64,000 nt of DNA, taken from the NCBI GenBank assembly GCA_046290675.1, contig JBKAHA010000001.1:868001-932000 (forward strand). Direction: 5' to 3'. Source of the stretch: Aureliella sp046290675 (GTDB taxonomy: Bacteria; Planctomycetota; Planctomycetia; Pirellulales; Pirellulaceae). Positions 1 through 7,705 of the stretch are shown in pieces. A program made the position numbers and the translations under genes. The notes under the pieces are model-generated. The model was not told where the DNA came from and made no database searches. It was given only the letters and a program-made list of their open reading frames with translations. How positions within the stretch are numbered: position 1 is the first letter of the stretch; each line of letters opens with the position of its first letter.

Positions 1-1
1 G

Positions 2-700
2 GTCTTCATGATTGCTAGTCGTGGATCGATACTCGGCTGGTATTGGTTTGGCTGGATTCCTCTGATTGCAATATGCCTTCTCTCTCCGCGTCACAAGAAC
101 GCAACGTACCTGCATCCGATCTTGGAAGGATGTCTTTTGATTATGCTCGTGACTTGCAACCTGGTGGGTCAGTACTCCTCCATTCTGGAGCGAATCAACT
201 CGAAAAGGCAACACGCTGAATCAATCACGAATCTCTCTCGCGTCCAACGCGAAGTGATATCCTTCCTCGAACTTCATTCGGTCGACCAAATCCTCGACTA
301 TTCGGAAGTCTCGTATCGAGGTGGACTTAGACTGCCGAGTAAAGAAGGCACAGAAATCATCCAGACATCGCCTCCCAGGATCTATCGGCTATCGAAGGAG
401 GCTCGTAGCACTGCAGATCCTGCCCAGGCCCAGAGCGCGCTCGACCGATCTAAACTTGGCATTCTATCCAATGCCTTCACGGGTATCCTCAACTTGCCTT
501 CGGAGCAGAGTCCGGGAAAGCGGTCGCTAATCATCCTCTCGCGTCGCCTGGCAAACCATCAACCTTTTAGCGAGATCAGGACTTTCCTTGGCATCGAGAA
601 AGATCAGTCGACCGCAAGTTCGGGGGCCTCGCTTGACACGCTGTACCGAGACGAATTCCACGAGATTCTTCTCTATACCCAAGCTGAACACGAGCATTGA
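2..700 (+). CDS. C-terminal part of an unidentified membrane protein (partial at left edge)
   Basis: The reading frame is open to the left edge, so the visible part is probably the C-terminal end of a longer protein. The first ATG in the window is at 8. Two hydrophobic segments (about residues 10-27 and 38-57 from that ATG) are followed by about 170 mostly polar residues with no recognised catalytic motif. The arrangement, membrane helices and then a soluble tail, resembles the end of a polytopic membrane enzyme such as a glycosyltransferase of the membrane-embedded type, but this is only a guess. It is co-directional with the LacI-type regulator 235 bases downstream, and nothing ties the two functionally. 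I do not recognise the family. Confidence 0.55.
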   Translation, partial: VFMIASRGSILGWYWFGWIPLIAICLLSPRHKNATYLHPILEGCLLIMLVTCNLVGQYSSILERINSKRQHAESITNLSRVQREVISFLELHSVDQILDYSEVSYRGGLRLPSKEGTEIIQTSPPRIYRLSKEARSTADPAQAQSALDRSKLGILSNAFTGILNLPSEQSPGKRSLIILSRRLANHQPFSEIRTFLGIEKDQSTASSGASLDTLYRDEFHEILLYTQAEHEH

Positions 701-810
701 GGCGGGTGCTTTGGCGAGCACATCCCCCCGCCAAAAAGTGAACAAGCCCCAATCTAAATTCAAGCACAATGGATTTCCTCATCGTCGACTTGACGAGCTG
801 CATCTTTGCC

Positions 811-828
811 TGCACAATCGATTGTGCA
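811..828. promoter_or_regulatory. 18-bp perfect palindrome, candidate LacI-family operator
   Basis: The sequence TGCACAATCGATTGTGCA is its own reverse complement over all 18 bases, with a central CG step as in most LacI-family operators. It lies about 108 bases upstream of the regulator start at 936, in the only sizeable gap before the operon. The natural reading is that the regulator represses its own operon from here. Binding is inferred, not shown. Confidence 0.6.
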
Positions 829-935
829 ACAACTTTCCGACTATTTGCGACTGCCTCTCTGTGAAATACAGTCCCCTAGTCGCAGCCCAACAAAATCTCG
901 CCCGAGCGTGATTCCACCTCAACGGTTTTGTCGTT

Positions 936-1955
936 TTGTCCAAGACAGTAACACTCAATGATGTCGCCACGGAGGCTGGTGTCAGCCCGTCAACGGCTTC
1001 GCGTGCGCTCAGCGGCAAAGCTAGCGACTACCGCATCAGTCAGTCGACGACAGATGCAATCCAAGCAGCCGCAGACCGACTTGGATTCCGCCCCAGCACC
1101 CTAGCTCGATCACTTAGGCTCAAACGAAGTGGTCTGATTGGTGTGGTGGTACCGGATATCGCAAATCCATTCTTCGCATCAATCGCGAGTGAGATTACAG
1201 AAGCAGCTGAAGTAGCGGACTTGCACGTCGTCCTGGCGGATAGTCAGGGACAGACCGAGCGTGAGGCATCTCTAGTGCACAAGCTGCTAGCGAGACAAGC
1301 TGAGGCGTTGGTGGTTTGTCCAGTCGGTGTTGAATCAAGTCATCTCGCGCAAGCCCGTGACAGTGGCATTCCTGTCGTTTTAGTTGACCGTACTTTTCCG
1401 GATTCCGATTTCGTGCAAGTCACATCGCAGCACGCGAAGGGAGCTGAAAAAGCGATTCGGATGCTGACTGCACAGGGTCACTCTGAGATTGGCATCCTAC
1501 AAGGGTTGCCTGGAACTTTGCCCAACGAAGCTCGATTGCAAGGCACCCAAAAGGCACTCACCGAGGCAGGCATCGCATTCGACACCAAAAACATATCCGG
1601 TTCCGACTTTACCGAAGAGTCGGGAGTCGAATCCGCACGAGCTCTGTTAGAGGCGAATCCGAACCTAACCGCATTCTTCGCATTCAGTATGTTGAATGCG
1701 TTTGGAGCCCTGCGTGTAGCACGCGAACGAAACTTACATATCCCTGACGACATCTCCATCGTCGCTTTCGATGATTCGCCCGTCGCGGACTTCATGGAGG
1801 TCCCCATCTCGACCGTGACCCAAGATGTCTCACGCCTGGGAAAGCTGGCGGGGAAACTAATTGTTCAGGCTGTCCTGGGCAATGGGAAGACTCGTCGTAA
1901 ATTGCATCAAATCGATGTCGAAGTTCAGCAGCGGAAATCCATTAGCAAGGTATAG
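936..1955 (+). CDS. LacI-family transcriptional regulator of the ribose/nucleoside operon
   Basis: The protein has about 339 residues, normal for LacI/GalR regulators. An N-terminal helix-turn-helix (VTLNDVATEAGVSPSTASRA, from about residue 5) is followed by the hinge region and a periplasmic-binding-protein-like effector domain beginning near LIGVVVPDIANPFF. The start is a TTG at 936; the helix-turn-helix begins five codons later, so no later start is possible. It is the first gene of a tightly spaced run encoding nucleoside hydrolase, ribokinase and the RbsBAC transporter, so ribose or a derivative is the likely effector, as for E. coli RbsR. The stop is 4 bases before the next ATG. Likely autoregulated through the palindrome at 811-828. 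Confidence 0.9.
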   Translation: MSKTVTLNDVATEAGVSPSTASRALSGKASDYRISQSTTDAIQAAADRLGFRPSTLARSLRLKRSGLIGVVVPDIANPFFASIASEITEAAEVADLHVVLADSQGQTEREASLVHKLLARQAEALVVCPVGVESSHLAQARDSGIPVVLVDRTFPDSDFVQVTSQHAKGAEKAIRMLTAQGHSEIGILQGLPGTLPNEARLQGTQKALTEAGIAFDTKNISGSDFTEESGVESARALLEANPNLTAFFAFSMLNAFGALRVARERNLHIPDDISIVAFDDSPVADFMEVPISTVTQDVSRLGKLAGKLIVQAVLGNGKTRRKLHQIDVEVQQRKSISKV

Positions 1956-1959
1956 AAAC

Positions 1960-3066
1960 ATGCGTTTCATCAGTGATGGTCATCGATTGCGGCAGCATTG
2001 GTTTTGCTTCGCCGTAAGCACAATTGTCCTGGTTCCGGTGCACTTAGCGGCTTCTCCCCCGCAAAAAGACAAATTGGATCTTGATCCCGTACCGCTCATT
2101 TTTGATACGGATATTGGAAACGACTGCGACGACGTTTTGGCCCTTGGGATGATCCACACGCTTCAATCTCGCGGCGAATGTGAATTGCTAGCTGTGACCA
2201 TCACCAAGGACCACGAGTTTGCAGCTCCTTTTACGGACGCTATCAACACTTTTTACGGCCGGGGTGAGATTCCGATCGGCGTTTGCAGAAGCGGGGTGAC
2301 GGCCCATGAAGGCAAGTTTAATGGACTCGCAAACGTGAAGGACGCAGGAACTTGGCGTTACCCCCATGATCTGGAGACTGGCGCGAAAGCTCCAGATGCA
2401 GTCGACGTGCTGCGCAAAACACTAGCAGCCGCGGAAGACGGTTCGGTGGTGATTGCCCAAGTCGGTTTCTCCACCAATCTTGCAAACCTCTTGCAGTCCG
2501 CGGGCGACGAGCATTCCGAGCTGGATGGCCCTGCCTTGGTCCGCAAGAAAGTTCGATTGCTTTCGATCATGGCGGGCGCGTTCACTCAAATCCGCAACAA
2601 CAAGGGCGAGCTCTACGACCATCGCGAATACAACATTATTAAGGATATCCCGGCCGCCAAACGCCTGGTTGCAGATTGGCCGACAGCGATCGTTTGGAGT
2701 GGTTTTGAAATCGGCAAGTCCCTGACGTATCCACACGAAAGCATTTTGATGGATTACGGCTATGTAGAACATCATCCGCTTCCGGAGGCTTATACGCTCT
2801 ACAACCCGCCACCGCACGATCGACCGACCTGGGACTTGACCTCAGTATTACACGCCGTTCGTCCAGAACGAGGGTATTTTCAATTGTCGCCACCAGGCAG
2901 TGTCACCGTTGCCGATGATGGACTGACTACTTTTGAAAACAAAGAGGGCGGACGTGATCGCTATCTCATCATTTCCGAAGCAATGAAGTCCAGAACCACA
3001 GAAGCGTTGGTGCTATTGTCGAGTGCGCCTCCAACCGAAACCGCGGAGCAGTCGCTTGAACCCTAG
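1960..3066 (+). CDS. exported nucleoside hydrolase
   Basis: The protein of 368 residues starts at ATG 1960, with a hydrophobic export signal (about residues 14-31). The calcium-binding aspartate motif of the inosine/uridine-preferring nucleoside hydrolase superfamily is present as DTDIGNDCDD (residues 49-58), a form with a small insertion relative to the classic DTDxGxDD. The family hydrolyses the N-glycosidic bond of ribonucleosides to free base plus ribose. An earlier in-frame start exists inside the regulator gene, but the export signal and the 4-base gap favour 1960. Placement directly before ribokinase and a ribose ABC transporter suggests it generates ribose outside the cytoplasm for import. 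Nucleoside specificity cannot be read from the sequence. Confidence 0.85.
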   Translation: MRFISDGHRLRQHWFCFAVSTIVLVPVHLAASPPQKDKLDLDPVPLIFDTDIGNDCDDVLALGMIHTLQSRGECELLAVTITKDHEFAAPFTDAINTFYGRGEIPIGVCRSGVTAHEGKFNGLANVKDAGTWRYPHDLETGAKAPDAVDVLRKTLAAAEDGSVVIAQVGFSTNLANLLQSAGDEHSELDGPALVRKKVRLLSIMAGAFTQIRNNKGELYDHREYNIIKDIPAAKRLVADWPTAIVWSGFEIGKSLTYPHESILMDYGYVEHHPLPEAYTLYNPPPHDRPTWDLTSVLHAVRPERGYFQLSPPGSVTVADDGLTTFENKEGGRDRYLIISEAMKSRTTEALVLLSSAPPTETAEQSLEP

Positions 3067-3997
3067 ACGCCCTAAAATTGCAGTGCTTGGCTCGATCAAC
3101 ATGGATCTTGTCGCAACTTGCTCTAACTTGCCGCTCCCTGGCCAAACCGTTCCGGCTAGCTCGTTCTTCGAGATTCCCGGAGGCAAAGGTGCGAACCAAG
3201 CCGTAGCAGCAAGTCGCGCTGGAGGGGACGTCGCGATGATCGGTCGACTGGGCGACGATGCATTCGCCCAGCATCTGAGGGCCAACCTAGATGCGAATCA
3301 AGTCGACTGTCGGCTGGTGCATCCCTGTCCGGACTTGGCGAGCGGGGTTGCGATGATCGCTGTCGCCAGCAGCGGTGAGAATCAGATCATCGTGGTTCCC
3401 GGGGCAAACGGTCTCGTCTCTCCCGAAGATGTCGCGAATGCAGCCGAAACGATTCAACAAGCAGACGTCTTGCTACTCCAGCTAGAAATACCAACGGACG
3501 CTGTCCAGACAGCCATATCTATAGCCAACGACGCCGGCACGCGCGTAGTGCTCGACCCCGCTCCAGTCGACGCGCCGCTGCCGGATTCGCTTCTCAATGT
3601 CGATTTCATCTGCCCCAACATCAGTGAAGCTGCGGAACTGACCCGAATCAAGATCGAAAATCAAGTCGAGATCAAAGAAGCCGCCATCGAGCTTCACCGC
3701 CGAGGTGCGAAAACGGTAGCAATTACGCTTGGCAATGCCGGAACCGCCGTTTTCAACGGCCAGGATTTCAAAGTCCTACCTTCATTCCAGATCGAAGCTG
3801 CCGATTCAACCGCTGCCGGCGATGCGTTCGCTGGCGCATTGGCAGTTTACTGGGCTGAAAATGATGACCTCGAAGCCGCGATCTTGTTTGGAAATGCTGC
3901 CGGTGCCTTGGCAGCAACCCGTCATGGTGCCCAACCAAGCCTTCCGGAGAGAGAGGCAATATGGGCGCTAATGCACCAGGACAGCGCAAACGCATGA
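3056..3997 (+). CDS. rbsK: ribokinase
   Basis: A PfkB-family sugar kinase that phosphorylates ribose to ribose 5-phosphate with ATP. It carries the N-terminal GSINMDLV motif, the substrate-binding GGKGANQAVAASRAGG motif and the C-terminal anion-hole/catalytic motif DSTAAGDAFAGALA, whose second aspartate is the base. Two non-ATG starts are possible: GTG 3023, overlapping the hydrolase gene by 44 bases, and TTG 3056, overlapping by 11 bases. TTG 3056 is preceded by GGAG at 3045-3048 with 7-base spacing and gives 313 residues, close to the 309 of E. coli RbsK, so it is preferred. Translational coupling to the upstream gene is likely. No rbsD pyranase gene is present. Confidence 0.9.
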   Translation: MNPRRPKIAVLGSINMDLVATCSNLPLPGQTVPASSFFEIPGGKGANQAVAASRAGGDVAMIGRLGDDAFAQHLRANLDANQVDCRLVHPCPDLASGVAMIAVASSGENQIIVVPGANGLVSPEDVANAAETIQQADVLLLQLEIPTDAVQTAISIANDAGTRVVLDPAPVDAPLPDSLLNVDFICPNISEAAELTRIKIENQVEIKEAAIELHRRGAKTVAITLGNAGTAVFNGQDFKVLPSFQIEAADSTAAGDAFAGALAVYWAENDDLEAAILFGNAAGALAATRHGAQPSLPEREAIWALMHQDSANA

Positions 3998-4058
3998 ATG
4001 CAAAACACCCCACCCTAAAATCAAAGCGAGACCTCATTAGATCGCAGGGAGAATCACC

Positions 4059-5036
4059 GTGTACAAACATTTAACTCTATTTTCCACGATCCTGCTTTTG
4101 CTCGGCTGCGGTGCAGGGGGCAACTCAAACGCAGATCCATCGAGTTCAAATCGCGTGCAGGGAGATCCGGGAAAACCCCGAGTCGCACTCATTATGAAGT
4201 CTCTGGCGAACGAATTCTTCTCCACTATGGCCGATGGTGCAAAATCGCATCAGCAAGAACACTCTGCTGAGTATGAGCTCGTCGTCAACGGCATTAAAGA
4301 CGAGCGTGACCTGAGTCGACAAGTCGCTTTGGTCGACGAAATGGTCGCCAGTGGTGTCGATGCAATTGTCATTGCTCCAGCCGACTCCAAAGCGCTAGTG
4401 CCGGCTCTCCGCAAGGCGATGAAGGCTGGGGTGACGGTGGTCAATATTGATAATCGCCTTGACGCAAGCGTGCTCCAACAAGAGGGAATCTCGATTCCGT
4501 TTGTCGGCCCCGATAACAAGTCCGGCGCAAAGAGGGTGGCAAGCTACCTAGCAGGAAAACTCACGAAAGGCGACTCCGTCCTAGTGTTAGAAGGCATCCG
4601 AACGTCATTCAACGCTCAGCAACGACTCGAAGGCTTTAAGGCCGCGCTCGAAGAAGCAGAAATCACGATCGCAGATAGCCAGTCGGCTGAATGGGAAATG
4701 AGCAAGGCCAACACAATCGCTTCGTCGATGCTGAGCGAACATCCATCGGCGAAAGCGATCCTAGCCGCTAACGATAGCATGGCTCTTGGAGCCATTGCTG
4801 CGGTCAAGAGCGCGGGGAAAACCGGCGACGTTCTAGTCATTGGATTCGACAACATCACCGCAGTGCAGCAAGCAATTCGAGATGGAAAGGTCCTCGCTAC
4901 GGCGGATCAACACGGTGACCAGCTTGCAGTTTACGGGATTGAAGCGGCCCTCAAGATGCTTGGCGATGACCAGCCTGAACCGGCTGACATCGAAACACCA
5001 GTTGATCTAATCACGCTGGAGTCGCTTTCGAAGTGA
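4059..5036 (+). CDS. rbsB: ribose ABC transporter substrate-binding lipoprotein RbsB-like
   Basis: A protein of 325 residues with a GTG start at 4059 preceded by a good ribosome-binding site (GGGAG near 4047). The signal sequence ends in a lipobox (LLLLGC, Cys17), so it is probably a membrane-anchored lipoprotein and not a soluble periplasmic protein as in E. coli. The rest is a type-I sugar-binding fold of the RbsB/LacI-effector type, with sequences such as LIMKSLANEFFSTMADGAK near the N-terminus and AANDSMALGAIAAVKSAGK in the C-terminal half. Its stop codon overlaps the GTG of the ATPase gene. Ribose is the likely ligand from context; a related pentose or nucleoside cannot be excluded. Confidence 0.88.
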   Translation: MYKHLTLFSTILLLLGCGAGGNSNADPSSSNRVQGDPGKPRVALIMKSLANEFFSTMADGAKSHQQEHSAEYELVVNGIKDERDLSRQVALVDEMVASGVDAIVIAPADSKALVPALRKAMKAGVTVVNIDNRLDASVLQQEGISIPFVGPDNKSGAKRVASYLAGKLTKGDSVLVLEGIRTSFNAQQRLEGFKAALEEAEITIADSQSAEWEMSKANTIASSMLSEHPSAKAILAANDSMALGAIAAVKSAGKTGDVLVIGFDNITAVQQAIRDGKVLATADQHGDQLAVYGIEAALKMLGDDQPEPADIETPVDLITLESLSK

Positions 5037-6577
5037 AGCCTGCAGACAAGCCTCGACTCGAGTTGAAAGAACTGACGAAACGTTACGGCAACGTGACGGT
5101 CCTCGACGCCTGCACTCTCTCATTCGATGCGGGCTCGATCCATGCCTTGCTTGGCGCGAATGGCGCGGGGAAAAGCACTTTGGTTCGCATGATCGCAGGT
5201 CTGGTTTCACCAACATCTGGAAGCCTTTCGCTAGACGGACGCGTTTACTCCCCGCTCAGCAAGCGGGCCGCAGAGCAAGCTGGAGTGGAAATTGTCCAAC
5301 AGGAATTGAATCTGATACCAACGCTAACGGTGGCGGAAAATCTTCAACTCGCAAGATTGCCTTCTCGTTGCGGTGTCATACGCCAAGGCGAGCTGCGCGC
5401 CAGAGCCATTCGAGCACTGAACCGAGTTGGGCTGACGGAACTTTCGCCCGATGCTCGATTGGGCAATCTTGGTGTGGGCACCCAGCAGATGGTCGAAATT
5501 GCGGCCGCACTTGATCGAGAATGTCGGCTTCTCATCTTAGATGAACCTACCGCGGCGTTAACGCAGACTGAGTCGGAGACCTTGTTTCAGTGGCTCGAGA
5601 ATCTTCGTGAGCAGGGTGTAACCGTCATCTACATCAGTCACCGCTTGGACGAGGTCAAACGATTGGCGGATCAAATATCGATTCTTCGTGATGGTCGACT
5701 CGTCGGCACTTACCAGACGTCGGCAGTCTCGACCGACCAAATGGTTGAACGAATGAGTGGCGAAGCCGTTGCGCATTCCAACTTGAGTCACGATTCCAGA
5801 GCAATCGACGAACCCGTGTTCCGGGTCTGCGGTCTATCCGGCGGACCTGTTCGCGATGTTTCTTTCGAAGTCCAAAAAGGCGAATGCCTCGGCATAGCGG
5901 GACTCGTCGGCGCCGGTCGGACCGAACTTTTGCGGCTCATTTTCAGTGCCGACATTGCCAGCGGAGGCCATATCGAATTCGAAGCTCGGGCGAAAAACGC
6001 CAAGCCTGCCCAGCTTCGATTCGATCACCCAGCCGCCGCTGTCGCTGCCGGTTTGGCCATGGTGACCGAAGATCGAAAAGCCAACGGGCTCCTGCTTACG
6101 CATTCCATCCAAATGAACAGCACGATAGCCGCGATGTGGCAACGTTTTTCAGCCTGGGGCATTGTCCGCAACGGAGTAGAACGAGAGGAAGCCGAAAAAC
6201 AATGCAAGGCGATGGAAGTGCGATGCACCGACACACAGCAGACGGTCGGCTCGCTTAGCGGCGGTAACCAGCAAAAAGTGGCTATCGCCAAATGGTTGGT
6301 TCGCGGGGCCAAGGTTTTCTTGTTTGATGAACCGACACGTGGAATCGACGTTGGCGCACGGCGGCGCATCTATGGCTTGCTACGTTCGCTAGCTGCTCAA
6401 GGTAAAGCAATGATCGTAGTCAGCAGTGATACCGATGAGCTGATGGAAATCTGCGACAGGATTGCGGTGATGTCCAATGGTACGCTTCAAGAGACATTCT
6501 CACGCGACGACTGGTCCGCCGAGCGGATCATGCAAGCTTCCTTTTCTGGCTATCTGGAAAAGGAGGCCAAGCAATGA
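5033..6577 (+). CDS. rbsA: ribose ABC transporter ATP-binding protein RbsA-like
   Basis: A protein of 514 residues with two tandem ABC ATPase domains, as in the RbsA/MglA/XylG sugar importers. Domain 1 has Walker A GANGAGKST (residues 41-49) and Walker B LLILDEPT (around 170). Domain 2 has the degenerate Walker A normal for this family (GLVGAGRTE, Lys replaced by Arg), signature LSGGNQQ (around 407) and Walker B FLFDEPTRG. The GTG start at 5033 overlaps the rbsB stop (GTGA), and the stop overlaps the rbsC start (ATGA), so the three transporter genes should be translationally coupled. It energises import at the cytoplasmic face of the inner membrane. Confidence 0.93.
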   Translation: MKPADKPRLELKELTKRYGNVTVLDACTLSFDAGSIHALLGANGAGKSTLVRMIAGLVSPTSGSLSLDGRVYSPLSKRAAEQAGVEIVQQELNLIPTLTVAENLQLARLPSRCGVIRQGELRARAIRALNRVGLTELSPDARLGNLGVGTQQMVEIAAALDRECRLLILDEPTAALTQTESETLFQWLENLREQGVTVIYISHRLDEVKRLADQISILRDGRLVGTYQTSAVSTDQMVERMSGEAVAHSNLSHDSRAIDEPVFRVCGLSGGPVRDVSFEVQKGECLGIAGLVGAGRTELLRLIFSADIASGGHIEFEARAKNAKPAQLRFDHPAAAVAAGLAMVTEDRKANGLLLTHSIQMNSTIAAMWQRFSAWGIVRNGVEREEAEKQCKAMEVRCTDTQQTVGSLSGGNQQKVAIAKWLVRGAKVFLFDEPTRGIDVGARRRIYGLLRSLAAQGKAMIVVSSDTDELMEICDRIAVMSNGTLQETFSRDDWSAERIMQASFSGYLEKEAKQ

Positions 6578-7518
6578 AAGACCGATTGATGCAGTTGGTC
6601 AGTCAGTACGCCGGACTCTCGGGTGTACTCGTGTTGATGGTGGCAACGTTCAGCCTGGGAACCGAGAACTTCTTTCAAACCTCAACGCTGATCACAATCG
6701 CCAATCAAATACCAGACCTGACATTCATCGCCGTGGGAATGACTCTGGTTCTGGTCATTGCCGGTATCGATTTGTCCGTTGGTTCGCTGCTCGCCCTCTC
6801 GTCTGCCGTATTGGGAATGCTGATGGTGGACTACCAATGGCCACTATGGGCTGCCGTCCTTCCCTGCCTTCTCACCGGAGCACTCTGTGGATCATTGAAC
6901 GGTATCATCTCGATTGGTTTTCGAATACCGTCCTTCATTGTTACGCTCGGAATGTTGGAAGTAGCGCGGGGAGGAACCAAGTTAGTCACCAACTCGCAAA
7001 CCAAATATATCGGCTCCGCTGTCGAAGCCCTCGGCGAGCCTCTGCCGTTCCTGTTCTTATCGCCGGCTTTCATACTCGCACTCGTTTGTGTCGGACTTGG
7101 CCAGTTCCTGCTCACCAAAACTGTTTTTGGTCGATACTGCATCGCAATTGGTACGAATGAAGAAGCGGTACGCATGTCCGGGATCCGAACGGCTCCGTAT
7201 TCAATTGCCGTTTTCTCGATCAGCGGACTTCTGTGTGGGTTCGCCGGTCTAGCGCAGACCTCACGTCTCTCATCGGCCGATCCCAATGCCGCTATCGGCA
7301 TGGAACTGCTCGCTATTGCCGCCTGCGTTATCGGCGGAACAAGCCTGATGGGTGGTCGCGGCAACGTGATTAGCACTTTTATCGGTGTGCTGATCATTGC
7401 TGTACTTCAAACCGGACTCGCGCAACTGGGCGTCTCTGACGCCAACAAACAAATTGTCACCGGCCTCGTCATCATTGTCGCTGTCTTGCTAGACAAGTTG
7501 CGCATAGGGCGTTCATAG
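6574..7518 (+). CDS. rbsC: ribose ABC transporter permease RbsC-like
   Basis: An integral membrane protein of 314 residues from the RbsC/AraH permease family, with roughly eight to ten hydrophobic segments. The family signature is present: VLVIAGIDLSVGSLLALSS, then GSLNGIISIGFRIPSFIVTL, then GGTSLMGGRGNVISTFIGV near the C-terminus. The start overlaps the rbsA stop in an ATGA. It forms the transmembrane pore of the importer encoded with rbsB and rbsA. The last codons and the TAG stop lie inside an 11-bp tandem repeat (7501-7566), so the C-terminus RIGRS is encoded by repeat sequence. Confidence 0.92.
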   Translation: MKDRLMQLVSQYAGLSGVLVLMVATFSLGTENFFQTSTLITIANQIPDLTFIAVGMTLVLVIAGIDLSVGSLLALSSAVLGMLMVDYQWPLWAAVLPCLLTGALCGSLNGIISIGFRIPSFIVTLGMLEVARGGTKLVTNSQTKYIGSAVEALGEPLPFLFLSPAFILALVCVGLGQFLLTKTVFGRYCIAIGTNEEAVRMSGIRTAPYSIAVFSISGLLCGFAGLAQTSRLSSADPNAAIGMELLAIAACVIGGTSLMGGRGNVISTFIGVLIIAVLQTGLAQLGVSDANKQIVTGLVIIVAVLLDKLRIGRS

Positions 7519-7566
7519 GGCGTTCATAGGGCGTTCATAGGGAGTGCATAGGGAGTGCATAGGATC
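7501..7566 (+). repeat. 11-bp tandem repeat, six units, across the rbsC stop
   Basis: Six consecutive 11-base units of the form TTCATAGGGCG or TGCATAGGGAG. The first unit and a half encode the end of rbsC, and the second provides its TAG stop. Because the unit length is not a multiple of three and each unit carries TAG, the array places TAG in all three forward frames. Confidence 0.9.
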
Positions 7567-7705
7567 GGCCTAGATGTCTACCGTTGGGCGTCGAGCAGGC
7601 AAAGACCTCAACTGATCAGCGACCAGCCAAACCGCGGGCTGGACGCCTCGAGGAGAATGGCCTGCATGAATGCGGATGATTAGCCAATTAGCCTCGTCAC
7701 AACGC

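Noticed and set aside
5033..6577. Loss of the second Walker A lysine in RbsA as a defect
   Set aside because: The degenerate second site is normal for this transporter family.
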